NCBI GenBank assembly: GCA_964019135.1
Contig: OZ025258.1
Location: 2,666,001 to 2,730,000 of the forward strand
Reading direction: 5' to 3'
Source: Arenicola marina
Lineage: Eukaryota > Annelida > Polychaeta > Arenicolidae
DNA: 64,000 nucleotides
The notes beneath the pieces were generated by a model. It was not told the origin of the DNA. It ran no database searches and was given only the letters and a program-made list of their open reading frames with translations. A program made the position numbers and the translations under genes. Positions 23,501 to 38,000 of this stretch are shown one piece after another. Within the stretch, counting starts at the first letter, position 1. Each line of letters starts with the position of its first letter.

Positions 23501-25800
23501 TAGTACAGAGCGGTCTAAGGTAATACACGTAATTGAGATCTATCCAAGGTGATCTATTAAGTACAGAGCGGTCCAAGGTAATGCACGTAATAGAGATCTA
23601 TCCAAGGTGATCTATAGAGTACCGAGCGGTCTAAGGTAATACACGTAATAGAGGCCTATCAAAGGTGATCTCTATAGTACAGAGCGGTCTAAGCTAATAC
23701 ACGTAATAGAGACCTATCCAAGGTGATCTATATAGTACAGAGCGGTCTAAGGTAATACACGTAATAGAGGCCTATCCAAGGTGATCTATTAAGTACAGAG
23801 CGGTCTAAGGTAATACACGTAATAGAGACCTATCCAAGGTGATCTATAGAGTACCGAGCGGTCTAAGGTAATACACGTAATAGAGGCCTATCCAAGGTGA
23901 TCTATATAGTACAGAGCGGTCTAAGGTAATACACGTAATAGAGGCCTATCAAAGGTGATCTATATAGTACAGAGCGGTCTAAGGTAATGCACGTAATAGA
24001 GACCTATCCAAGGTGATCTATATAGTACAGTGCGGTCTAAGGTAATGCACGTAATAGAGGCCTATCAAAGGTGATCTATATAGTACAGAGCGGTCTAAGG
24101 TAATACACGTAATAGAGGCCTATCAAAGGTGATCTATATAGTACAGAGCGGTCTAAGCTAATACACGTAATAGAGACCTATCCAAGGTGATCTATATAGT
24201 ACAGAGCGGTCTAAGGTAATACACGTAATAGAGGCCTATCCAAGGTGATCTATTAAGTACAGAGCGGTCTAAGGTAATACACGTAATAGAGATCTATCCA
24301 AGGTGATCTATATAGTACAGAGCGGTCTAAGGTAATGCACGTAATAGAGATCTATCCAAGGTGATCTATATAGTACAGAGCGGTCTAAGGTAATACACGT
24401 AATAGAGGCCTATCAAAGGTGATCTATATAGTACAGAGCGGTCTAAGGTAATGCACGTAATAGAGATCTATCAAAGGTGATCTATTAAGTACAGAGCGGT
24501 CTAAGGTAACACACGTAATAGAGATCTATCCAAGGTGATCTATATAGTACAGAGCGGTCTAAGGTAATGCACGTAATAGAGATCTATCCAAGGTGATCTA
24601 TTAAGTACAGAGCGGTCTAAGGTAATACACGTAATAGAGATCTATCCAAGGTGATCTATATAGTACAGAGCGGTCTAAGGTAATACACGTAATAGAGGCC
24701 TATCCAAGGTGATCTATTAAGTACAGAGCGGTCTAAGGTAATACACGTATTAGAGACCTATCCAAGGTGATCTATATAGTACAGTGCGGTCTAAGGTAAT
24801 GCACGTAATAGAGGCCTATCAAAGGTGATCTATATAGTACAGAGCGGTCTAAGGTAATACACGTAATAGAGGCCTATCAAAGGTGAGCTATATAGTACAG
24901 AGCGGTCTAAGCTAATACACGTAATAGAGACCTATCCAAGGTGATCTATAAAGTACAGAGCGGTCTAAGGTAATACACGTAATAGAGGCCTATCCAAGGT
25001 GATCTATTAAGTACAGAGCGGTCTAAGGTAATACACGTAATAGAGATCTATCCAAGGTGATCTATATAGTACAGAGCAGTCTAAGCTAATACACGTAATA
25101 GAGACCTATCCAAGGTGATCTATATAGTACAGAGCGGTGTAAGGTAATACACGTAATAGAGGCCTATCAAAGGTGATCTATATAGTACAGAGCGGTCTAA
25201 GCTAATACACGTAATAGAGACCTATCCAAGGTGATCTATATAGTACAGAGCGGTCTAAGGTAATACACGTAATAGAGGCCTATCCAAGGTGATCTATATA
25301 GTACAGAGCGGTCTAAGGTAATACACGTAATAGAGATCTATCCAAGGTGATCTATATAGTACAGAGCGGTCTAAGGTAATGCACGTAATAGAGGCCTATC
25401 CAAGGTGATCTATATAGTACAGAGCGGTCTGAGGTAATACACGTAATAGAGACCTATCCAAGGTGATCTATATAGTACAGAGCGGTCTAAGGTAATGCAC
25501 GTAATAGAGGCCTATCCAAGGTGATCTATATAGTACAGAGCGGTCTAAGGTAATACACGTAATAGAGACCTATCCAAGGTGATCTATATAGTACAGTGCG
25601 GTCTAAGGTAATGCACGTAATAGAGGCCTATCAAAGGTGATCTATATAGTACAGAGCGGTCTAAGGTAATACACGTAATAGAGGCCTATCAAAGGTGATC
25701 TATATAGTACAGAGCGGTCTAAGCTAATACACGTAATAGAGACCTATCCAAGGTGATCTATATAGTACAGAGCGGTCTAAGGTAATACACGTAATAGAGG
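20581..25800. repeat. 2,614-bp block duplication in the 58-bp array
   Basis: The rare unit with CCAAGGGCTATCTATATAG and ACAAGTAATAG at 20581 recurs at 23195, and GATCCATCC at 20691 recurs at 23305, both 2,614 bp apart (about 45 units plus small indels). GATTTATAT at 20182 and 22738 is 2,556 bp apart, one 58-bp unit short, so the copies have since differed by a unit. The right limit is approximate. Confidence 0.75.
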
Positions 25801-27160
25801 CCTATCCAAGGTGATCTATTAAGTACAGAGCGGTCTAAGGTAATACACGTAATAGAGATCTATCCAAGGTGATCTATATAGTACAGAGCGGTCTAAGGTA
25901 ATGCACGTAATAGAGATCTATCCAAGGTGATCTATATAGTACAGAGCGGTCTAAGGTAATACACGTAATAGAGGCCTATCAAAGGTGATCTATATAGTAC
26001 AGAGCGGTCTAAGGTAATGCACGTAATAGAGATCTATCAAAGGTGATCTATTAAGTACAGAGCGGTCTAAGGTAACACACGTAATAGAGATCTATCCAAG
26101 GTGATCTATATAGTACAGAGCGGTCTAAGGTAATGCACGTAATAGAGATCTATCCAAGGTGATCTATTAAGTACAGAGCGGTCTAAGGTAATACACGTAA
26201 TAGAGATCTATCCAAGGTGATCTATATAGTACAGAGCGGTCTAAGGTAATACACGTAATAGAGGCCTATCCAAGGTGATCTATTAAGTACAGAGCGGTCT
26301 AAGGTAATACACGTATTAGAGACCTATCCAAGGTGATCTATATAGTACAGTGCGGTCTAAGGTAATGCACGTAATAGAGGCCTATCAAAGGTGATCTATA
26401 TAGTACAGAGCGGTCTAAGGTAATACACGTAATAGAGGCCTATCAAAGGTGAGCTATATAGTACAGAGCGGTCTAAGCTAATACACGTAATAGAGACCTA
26501 TCCAAGGTGATCTATAAAGTACAGAGCGGTCTAAGGTAATACACGTAATAGAGGCCTATCCAAGGTGATCTATTAAGTACAGAGCGGTCTAAGGTAATAC
26601 ACGTAATAGAGATCTATCCAAGGTGATCTATATAGTACAGAGCAGTCTAAGCTAATACACGTAATAGAGACCTATCCAAGGTGATCTATATAGTACAGAG
26701 CGGTGTAAGGTAATACACGTAATAGAGGCCTATCAAAGGTGATCTATATAGTACAGAGCGGTCTAAGCTAATACACGTAATAGAGACCTATCCAAGGTGA
26801 TCTATATAGTACAGAGCGGTCTAAGGTAATACACGTAATAGAGGCCTATCCAAGGTGATCTATATAGTACAGAGCGGTCTAAGGTAATACACGTAATAGA
26901 GATCTATCCAAGGTGATCTATATAGTACAGAGCGGTCTAAGGTAATGCACGTAATAGAGGCCTATCCAAGGTGATCTATATAGTACAGAGCGGTCTGAGG
27001 TAATACACGTAATAGAGACCTATCCAAGGTGATCTATATAGTACAGAGCGGTCTAAGGTAATGCACGTAATAGAGGCCTATCCAAGGTGATCTATATAGT
27101 ACAGAGCGGTCTAAGGTAATACACGTAATAGAGACCTATCCAAGGTGATCTATATAGTAC
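24031..27160. repeat. 1,566-bp (27-unit) block duplication in the 58-bp array
   Basis: The rare variant AGTGCGGTC at 24031 recurs at 25597, and that at 24785 recurs at 26351; GAGCTATATAG at 24885 recurs at 26451. All offsets are exactly 1,566 bp, which is 27 units of 58. The arrangement of TTAAGTAC, AGCAGTC and TGTAAGG variants between the markers is also repeated. Confidence 0.85.
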
Positions 27161-29199
27161 AGAGCGGTCTAAGGTAATGCACGTAATAGAGATCTATCCA
27201 AGGTGATCTATATAATACAGAGCGGTCTGAGGTAATACACGTAATAGAGGCCTATCAAAGGTGATCTATATAGTACAGAGCGGTCTAAGGTAATACACGT
27301 AATAGAGATCTATCAAAGGTGATCTATATAGTACAGAGCGGTCTAAGGTTATACACGTAATAGAGGCCTATCCAAGGTGATCCATATAGTACAGAGCGGT
27401 CTAAGGTAATGCACGTAATAGAGATCTATCAAAGGTGATCTATATAGTACAGTGCGGTCTAAGGTAATACACGTAATAGAGGCCTATCCAAGGGCTATCT
27501 ATATATAGTACAGAGCGGTCTAAGGTAATACAAGTAATAGAGACCTATCCAAGGTGATCTATATAGTACAGAGCGGTCTAAGGTAATACACGTAATAGAG
27601 GCCTATCCAAGGTGATCTATTAAGTACAGAGCGGTCTAACGTAATACACGTAATAGAGGCCTATCCAAGGTGATCTATATAGTACAGAGCGGTCTAAGGT
27701 AATGCACGTAATAGAGGCCTATCAAAGGTGATCTATATAGTACAGAGCGGTCTAAGCTAATACACGTAATAGAGGCCTATCCAAGGTGATCTATATAGTA
27801 CAGAGCGGTCTAAGGTAATACACGTAATAGAGGCCTATCCAAGGTGATCTATATAGTACAGAGCGGTCTAAGGTAATGCACGTAATAGAGATCTATCCAA
27901 GGTGATCTATATAGTACAGAGCGGTCTAAGGTAATACACGTAATAGAGGCCTATCAAAGGTGATCTATATAGTACAGAGCGGTGTAAGGTAATACACGTA
28001 ATAGAGGCCTATCCAAGGTGATCTATATAGTACAGAGCGGTCTAAGGTAATACACGTAATAGAGATCTATCAAAGGTGATCTATATAGTACAGAGCGGTC
28101 TAAGGTAATACACGTAATAGAGGCCTATCCAAGGGCTATCTATATAGTACAGAGCGGTCTAAGCTAATACACGTAATAGAGATCTATCCAAGGTGATCGA
28201 TATAGTACAGAGCGGTCTAAGGTAATACACGTAATAGAGATCTATCCAAGGTGATCTATTAAGTACAGAGCGGTCCAAGGTAATGCACGTAATAGAGATC
28301 TATCCAAGGTGATCTATATAGTACAGAGCGGTCTAAGGTAATGCACGTAATAGAGGCCTATCCAAGGTGATCTATATAGTACAGAGCGGTCCAAGGTAAT
28401 GCACGTAATAGAGGCCTATCAAAGGTGATCTATATAGTACAGAGCGGTCTAAGCTAATACACGTAATAGAGGCCTATCAAAGGTGATCTATATAGTACAG
28501 AGCGGTCTAAGCTAATACACGTAATAGAGGCCTATCCAAGGTGATCTATATAGTACAGAGCGGTCTAAGGTAATACACGTAATAGAGCCCTATCCAAGGT
28601 GATCTATATAGTACAGAGCGGTCTAAGGTAATGCACGTAATAGAGGCCTATCCAAGATGATCTATATAGTACAGAGCGGTCCAAGTTAATACACGTAATA
28701 GAGACCTATCAAAGGTGATCTATATAGTACAGAGCGGTCTAAGGTAATACATGTAATAGAGATCTATCAAAGGTGATCTATTAAGTACAGAGCGGTCCAA
28801 GGTAATGCACGTAATAGAGATCTATCCAAGGTGATCTATATAGTACAGAGCGGTCTAAGGTAATACACGTAACAGAGGCCTATCCAAGGTGATCTATATA
28901 GTACAGAGCGGTCTAAGGTAATGCACGTAATAGAGGCCTATCCAAGATGATCTATATAGTACAGAGCGGTCCAAGGTAATACACGTAATAGAGACCTATC
29001 AAAGGCGATCTATATAGTACAGAGCGGTCTAAGGTAATACACGTAATAGAGGCCTATCCAAGATGATCTATATAGTACAGAGCGGTCCAAGGTAATACAC
29101 GTAATAGAGACCTATCAAAGGTGATCTATATAGTACAGAGCGGTCTAAGCAAATACACGTAATAGAGATCTATCCAAGGTGATCTATTAAGTACAGAGC

Positions 29200-32100
29200 G
29201 GTCCAAGGTAATGCACGTAATAGAGGCCTATCCAAGATGATCTATATAGTACAGAGCGGTCCAAAGTAATACACGTAATAGAGACCTATCCAAGGTGATC
29301 TATATAGTACAGAGCGGTCTAAGGTAATGCACGTAATAGAGGCCTATCCAAGATGACCTATATAGTACAGAGCGGTCCAAGGTAATACACGTAATAGAGA
29401 CCTATCAAAGGTGATCTATATAGTACAGAGCGGTCTAAGGTAATACACGTAATAGAGGCCTATCCAAGGTGATCTATATAGTACAGAGCGGTCTAACGTA
29501 ATACACGTAATAGAGGCCTATCCAAGGTGATCTATATAGTACAGAGCGGTCTAAGCTAATACACGTAATAGAGATCTATCCAAGGTGATCTATTAAGTAC
29601 AGAGCGGTCCAAGGTAATGGACGTAATAGAGATCTATCCAAGGTGATCTATATAGTACAGAGCGGTCCAAGGTAATGGACGTAATAGAGATCTATCCAAG
29701 GTGATCTATATAGTACAGAGCGGTCTAAGGTAATACACGTAATAGAGGCCTATCCAAGGTGATCTATATAGTACAGAGCGGTCTAAGGTAATGCACGTAA
29801 TAGAGGCCTATCCAAGATGATCTATATAGTACAGAGCGGTCCAAGGTAATACACGTAATAGAGACCTATCAAAGGTGATCTATATAGTACAGAGCGGTCT
29901 AAGGTAATACACGTAATAGAGGCCTATTCAAGGTGATCTATATAGTACAGAGCGGTCTAGGGTAATGCACGCAATAGAGGCCTATCCAAGATGATCTATA
30001 TAGTACAGAGCGGTCCAAGGTAATACACGTAATAAAGACCTATCAAAGGTGATCTATATAGTACAGAGCGGTCCAAGCTAATACACGTAATAGAGACCTA
30101 TCCAAGGTGATCTATATCGTACAGAGCGGTCTAAGGTAATACACGTAATAGAGGCCTATCAAAGGTGATCTATATAGTACAGAGCGGTCTAAGGTAATAC
30201 ACGTAATAGAGACCTATCCAAAGTGATCTATTAAGTACAGAGCGGTCTAAGGTAATACACGTAATAGAGGCCTATCAAAGGTGATCTATATAGTACAGAG
30301 CGGTCTAAGGTAATGCACGTAATAGAGACCTATCCAAGGTGATCTATATAGTACAGAGCGGTCTAAGGTAATACCCGTAATAGAGGCCTATCAAAGGTGA
30401 TCTATATAGTACAGAGCGGTCTAAGGTAATACACGTAATAGAGGCCTATCCAAGGTGATCTATATAGTACAGAGCGGTCTGAGGTAATACAAGTAATAGA
30501 GGCCTATCCAAGGGCTATGTATATATAGTACAGAGCGGTCTAAGCTAATACACGTAATAGAGGCCTATTCAAGGTGATCTATATAGTACAGAGCGGTCTA
30601 AGGTAATGCACGTAATAGAGGCCTATCCAAGGGCTATCTATATATAGTACAGAGCGGTCTAAGGTAATACACGTAATAGAGGCCTATCCAAGGTGATCTA
30701 TGTAGTACAGAGCGGTCTAAGGTAATACACGTAATAGAGACCTATCAAAGGTGATCTATATAGCACAGAGCGGTCTAAGGTAATACACGTAATAGAGACC
30801 TATCCAAGGTGATTTATATAGTACAGAGCGGTCTAAGCTAATACACGTAATAGAGACCTATCCAAGGTGATCTATATAGTACAGAGCGGTCTAAGGTAAT
30901 ACACGTAATAGAGGCCTATCCAAGGTGATCTATATAGTACAGAGCGGTCTGAGGTAATACACGTAATAGAGGCCTATCCAAGGTGATCTATATAGTACAG
31001 AGCGGTCTAAGGTAATACACGTAATAAAGATCTATCCAAGGTGATCTATATAGTACAGAGCGGTCTAAGGTAATACACGTAATAGAGGCCTATCCAAGGT
31101 GATCTACATAGTACAGAGCGGTCTAAGGTAATACACGTAATATAGGCCCATCCAAGGTGATCTATATAGTACAGAGCGGTCTAAGGTAATACACGTAATA
31201 GAGGCCGATCCAAGGTGATCTATATAGTACAGAGCGGTCTAAGCTAATACAGGTAATAGAGGCCTATCAAAAGTGATCTATATAGTACAGAGCGGTCTAA
31301 GGTAATGCACGTAATAGAGGCCTATCAAAGGTGATCTATATAGTACAGAGCGGTCTAAGGTAATGCACGTAATAGAGACCTATCCACGGTGATCTATATA
31401 GTACAGAGCGGTCTAAGGTAATGCACGTAATAGAGGCCTATCAAAGGTGATCTATATAGTACAGAGCGGTCTAAGGTAATGCACGTAATAGAGACCTATC
31501 CAAGGTGATCTATATAGTACAGAGCGGTCTAAGGTAATACACGTAATAGAGACCTTTCCAAGGTGATCTATTAAATACAGAGCGGTCTAAGGTAATGCAC
31601 GTAATAGAGACCTATCCAAGGTGATCTATATAGTACAGAGCGGTCTAAGGTAATGCACGTAATAGAGGCCTATCCAAGGTGATCTATATAGTACAGAGCG
31701 TTCTAAGCTAATACACGTAATAGAGGCCTATCCAAGGTGATCTATATAGTACAGAGCGGTCTAAGGTAATACACGTAATAGAGGCCTATCCAAGGTGATC
31801 TATATAGTACAGAGCGGTCTAAGCTAATACACGTAATGGAGGCCTATCCAAGGTGATCTATATAGTACAGAGCGGTCTAAGGTAATGCACGTAATAGAGG
31901 CCTATCCAAGGTGATCTATATAGTACAGAGCGGTCTAAGGTAATACACGTAATAGAGGCCTATCCAAGGTGATCTATATAGTACAGAGCGGCCTAAGGTA
32001 ATACACGTAATAGAGGCCTATCCAAGGTGGTCTATATAGTACAGAGCGGTCTAAGCTAATACACGTAATAGAGGCCTATCCAAGGTGATCTATATAGTAC

Positions 32101-35100
32101 AGAGCGGTCTAAGGTAATGCACGTAATAGAGGCCTATCCAAGGTGATCTATATAGTACAGAGCGGTCTAAGGTAATACACGTAATAGAGGCCTATCCAAG
32201 GTGATCTATATAGTACAGAGCGGTCTAAGGTAATACACGTAATAGAGGCCTTTCCAAAGTGATCTATATAGTACAGAGCGGTCTAAGGTAATGCACGTAA
32301 TGGAGGCCTATCCAAGGTGATCTATATAGTACAGAGCGGTCTAAGGTAATGCACGTAATGGAGGCCTATCCAAGGTGATCTATATAGTACAGAGCGGTCT
32401 AAGGTAATGCACGTAATAGAGGCCTATCCAAGGTGATCTATATAGTACAGAGCGGTCTAAGGTAATGCACGTAATAGAGGCCTATCCAAGGTGATCTATA
32501 TAGTACAGAGCGGTCTAAGGTAATACACGTAATAGAGGCCTATCCAAGGTGATCTATATAGTACAGAGCGGTCTAAGGTAATGCACGTAATAGAGGCCTA
32601 TCCAAGGTGATCTATATAGTACAGAGCGGTCTAAGGTAATACACGTAATAGAGGCCTTTCCAAGGTGATCTATATAGTACAGAGCGGTCTAAGGTAATGC
32701 ACGTAATGGAGGCCTATCAAAGGTGATCTATATAGTACAGAGCGGTCTAAGGTAATACACGTAATAGAGGCCTCTCCAAGGTGATCTATATAGTACGGAG
32801 CGGTCTAAGGTAATGCACGTAATAGAGACCTATCCAAGGTGATCTATATAGTACAGAGCGGTCTAAGGTAATACACGTAATAGAGACCTTTCCAAGGTGA
32901 TCTATTAAGTACAGAGCGGTCTAAGGTAATACACGTAATAGAGACCTATCCAAGGTGATCTATATAGTACAGAGCGGTCTAAGGTAATGCACGTAATAGA
33001 GGCCTATCCAAGGTGATCTATATAGTACAGAGCGGTCTAAGCTAATACACGTAATAGAGGCCTATCCAAGGTGATCTATATAGTACAGAGCGGTCTAAGG
33101 TAATACACGTAATAGAGGCCTATCCAAGGTGATCTATATAGTACAGAGCGGTCTAACGTAATGCACGTAATAGAGGCCTATCCAAGGTGATCTATATAGT
33201 ACAGAGCGGTCTAAGGTAATACACGTAATAGAGGCCTTTCCAAGGTGATCTATATAGTACAGAGCGGTCTAAGGTAATGCACGTAATGGAGGCCTATCAA
33301 AGGTTATCTATATAGTACAGAGCGGTCTAAGGTAATACACGTAATAGAGGCCTCTCCAAGGTGATCTATATAGTACAGAGCGGTCTAAGGTAATACACGT
33401 AATAGAGATCTATCAAAGGTGATCTATATAGTACAGAGCGGTCTAAGGTAATGCACGTAATAGAGGCCTATCCAAGGTGATCTATATAGTACAGAGCGGT
33501 CTGAGGTAATACACGTAATAGAGATCTATCAAAGGTGATCTATATAGTACAGAGCGGTCTAAGGTAATGCACGTAATAGAGGCCTATCCAAGATGATCTA
33601 TATAGTACAGAGCGGTCCAAAGTAATACACGTAATAGAGACCTATCCAAGGTGATCTATATAGTACAGAGCGGTCTAAGGTAATGCACGTAATAGAGGCC
33701 TATCCAAGATGACCTATATAGTACAGAGCGGTCCAAGGTAATACACGTAATAGAGACCTATCAAAGGTGATCTATATAGTACAGAGCGGTCTAAGGTAAT
33801 ACACGTAATAGAGGCCTATCCAAGGTGATCTATATAGTACAGAGCGGTCTAACGTAATACACGTAATAGAGGCCTATCCAAGGTGATCTATATAGTACAG
33901 AGCGGTCTAAGCTAATACACGTAATAGAGATCTATCCAAGGTGATCTATTAAGTACAGAGCGGTCCAAGGTAATGCACGTAATAGAGATCTATCCAAGGT
34001 GATCTATATAGTACAGAGCGGTCCAAGGTAATGGACGTAATAGAGATCTATCCAAGGTGATCTATATAGTACAGAGCGGTCTAAGGTAATACACGTAATA
34101 GAGGCCTATCCAAGGTGATCTATATAGTACAGAGCGGTCTAAGGTAATGCACGTAATAGAGGCCTATCCAAGATGATCTATATAGTACAGAGCGGTCCAA
34201 GGTAATACACGTAATAGAGACCTATCAAAGGTGATCTATATAGTACAGAGCGGTCTAAGGTAATACACGTAATAGAGGCCTATTCAAGGTGATCTATATA
34301 GTACAGAGCGGTCTAGGGTAATGCACGTAATAGAGGCCTATCCAAGATGATCTATATAGTACAGAGCGGTCCAAGGTAATACACGTAATAAAGACCTATC
34401 AAAGGTGATCTATATAGTACAGAGCGGTCCAAGCTAATACACGTAATAGAGACCTATCCAAGGTGATCTATATCGTACAGAGCGGTCTAAGGTAATACAC
34501 GTAATAGAGGCCTATCAAAGGTGATCTATATAGTACAGAGCGGTCTAAGGTAATACACGTAATAGAGACCTATCCAAAGTGATCTATTAAGTACAGAGCG
34601 GTCTAAGGTAATACACGTAATAGAGGCCTATCAAAGGTGATCTATATAGTACAGAGCGGTCTAAGGTAATGCACGTAATAGAGACCTATCCAAGGTGATC
34701 TATATAGTACAGAGCGGTCTAAGGTAATACCCGTAATAGAGGCCTATCAAAGGTGATCTATATAGTACAGAGCGGTCTAAGGTAATACACGTAATAGAGG
34801 CCTATCCAAGGTGATCTATATAGTACAGAGCGGTCTGAGGTAATACAAGTAATAGAGGCCTATCCAAGGGCTATGTATATATAGTACAGAGCGGTCTAAG
34901 CTAATACACGTAATAGAGGCCTATCCAAGGTGATCTATATAGTACAGAGCGGTCTAAGGTAATGCACGTAATAGAGGCCTATCCAAGGGCTATCTATATA
35001 TAGTACAGAGCGGTCTAAGGTAATACACGTAATAGAGGCCTATCCAAGGTGATCTATATAGTACAGAGCGGTCTAAGGTAATACACGTAATAGAGACCTA

Positions 35101-38000
35101 TCAAAGGTGATCTATATAGTACAGAGCGGTCTAAGGTAATACACGTAATAGAGACCTATCCAAGGTGATTTATATAGTACAGAGCGGTCTAAGCTAATAC
35201 ACGTAATAGAGACCTATCCAAGGTGATCTATATAGTACAGAGCGGTCTAAGGTAATACACGTAATAGAGGCCTATCCAAGGTGATCTATATAGTACAGAG
35301 CGGTCTAAGGTAATACACGTAATAGAGGCCTATCCAAGGTGATCTATATAGTACAGAGCGGTCTGAGGTAATACACGTAATAGAGGCCTATCCAAGGTGA
35401 TCTATATAGTACAGAGCGGTCTAAGGTAATACACGTAATAAAGATCTATCCAAGGTGATCTATATAGTACAGAGCGGTCTAAGGTAATACACGTAATAGA
35501 GGCCTATCCAAGGTGATCTACATAGTACAGAGCGGTCTAAGGTAATACACGTAATAGAGGCCCATCCAAGGTGATCTATATAGTACAGAGCGGTCTAAGG
35601 TAATACACGTAATAGAGGCCGATCCAAGGTGATCTATATAGTACAGAGCGGTCTAAGCTAATACAGGTAATAGAGGCCTATCAAAAGTGATCTATATAGT
35701 ACAGAGCGGTCTAAGGTAATGCACGTAATAGAGGCCTATCAAAGGTGATCTATATAGTACAGAGCGGTCTAAGGTAATGCACGTAATAGAGACCTATCCA
35801 AGGTGATCTATATAGTACAGAGCGGTCTAAGGTAATGCACGTAATAGAGGCCTATCAAAGGTGATCTATATAGTACAGAGCGGTCTAAGGTAATGCACGT
35901 AATAGAGACCTATCCAAGGTGATCTATATAGTACAGAGCGGTCTAAGGTAATACACGTAATAGAGACCTTTCCAAGGTGATCTATTAAATACAGAGCGGT
36001 CTAAGGTAATGCACGTAATAGAGACCTATCCAAGGTGATCTATATAGTACAGAGCGGTCTAAGGTAATGCACGTAATAGAGGCCTATCCAAGGTGATCTA
36101 TATAGTACAGAGCGGTCTAAGCTAATACACGTAATAGAGGCCTATCCAAGGTGATCTATATAGTACAGAGCGGTCTAAGGTAATACACGTAATAGAGGCC
36201 TATCCAAGGTGATCTATATAGTACAGAGCGGTCTAAGCTAATACACGTAATAGAGGCCTATCCAAGGTGATCTATATAGTACAGAGCGGTCTAAGGTAAT
36301 GCACGTAATAGAGGCCTATCCAAGGTGATCTATATAGTACAGAGCGGTCTAAGGTAATACACGTAATAGAGGCCTATGCAAGGTGATCTATATAGTACAG
36401 AGCGGCCTAAGGTAATACACGTAATAGAGGCCTATCCAAGGTGATCTATATAGTACAGAGCGGTCTAAGCTAATACACGTAATAGAGGCCTATCCAAGGT
36501 GATCTATATAGTACAGAGCGGTCTAAGGTAATGCACCTAATAGAGGCCTATCCAAGGTGATCTATATAGTACAGAGCGGTCTAAGGTAATACACGTAATA
36601 GAGGCCTATCCAAGGTGATCTATATAGTACAGAGCGGTCTAAGGTAATACACGTAATAGAGGCCTTTCCAAAGTGATCTATATAGTACAGAGCGGTCTAA
36701 GGTAATGCACGTAATGGAGGCCTATCCAAGGTGACCTATATAGTACAGAGCGGTCTAAGGTAATGCACGTAATAGAGGCCTATCCAAGGTGATCTATATA
36801 GTACAGAGCGGTCTAAGGTAATACACGTAATAGAGGCCTATCCAAGGTGATCTATATAGTACAGAGCGGTCTAAGGTAATGCACGTAATAGAGGCCTATC
36901 CAAGGTGATCTATATAGTACAGAGCGGTCTAAGGTAATACACGTAATAGAGGCCTTTCCAAGGTGATCTATATAGTATAGAGCGGTCTAAGGTAATGCAC
37001 GTAATGGAGGCCTATCAAAGGTGATCTATATAGTACAGAGCGGTCTAAGGTAATACACGTAATAGAGGCCTCTCCAAGGTGATCTATATAGTACAGAGCG
37101 GTCTAAGGTAATGCACGTAATAGAGACCTATCCAAGGTGATCTATATAGTACAGAGCGGTCTAAGGTAATACACGTAATAGAGACCTTTCCAAGGTGATC
37201 TATTAAGTACAGAGCGGTCTAAGGTAATACACGTAATAGAGACCTATCCAAGGTGATCTATATAGTACAGAGCGGTCTAAGGTAATGCACGTAATAGAGG
37301 CCTATCCAAGGTGATCTATATAGTACAGAGCGGTCTAAGCTAATACACGTAATAGAGGCCTATCCAAGGTGATCTATATAGTACAGAGCGGTCTAAGGTA
37401 ATACACGTAATAGAGGCCTATCCAAGGTGATCTATATAGTACAGAGCGGTCTAAGGTAATGCACGTAATAGAGGCCTATCCAAGGTGATCTATATAGTAC
37501 AGAGCGGTCTAAGGTAATACACGTAATAGAGGCCTTTCCAAGGTGATCTATATAGTACAGAGCGGTCTAAGGTAATGCACGTAATGGAGGCCTATCAAAG
37601 GTTATCTATATAGTACAGAGCGGTCTAAGGTAATACACGTAATAGAGGCCTCTCCAAGGTGATCTATATAGTACAGAGCGGTCTAAGGTAATACACGTAA
37701 TAGAGATCTATCAAAGGTGATCTATATAGTACAGAGCGGTCTAAGGTAATGCACGTAATAGAGGCCTATCCAAGGTGATCTATATAGTACAGAGCGGTCT
37801 GAGGTAATACACGTAATAGAGATCTATCAAAGGTGATCTATATAGTACAGAGCGGTCTAAGGTAATACACGTAATAGAGGCCTATCCAAGGTGATCTATT
37901 AAGTACAGAGCGGTCTAAGGTAATACACGTATTAGAGACCTATCCAAGGTGATCTATATAGTACAGAGCGGTCTAAGGTAATGCACGTAATAGAGGCCTA
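29200..38000. repeat. Block duplication of about 4.36 kb in the 58-bp array
   Basis: AGATGACC at 29353 recurs 4,356 bp later, and TATATCGTAC around 30118 recurs at 34474 with the same offset (75 units plus 6 bp contributed by two 3-bp-longer units). TTAAATACAG at 31571 recurs at 35985 (4,414 bp), so the right copy has gained one unit between. The long GGGCTATGTATATATAG units at about 30508 and 34868 also match. Limits are approximate. Confidence 0.8.
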
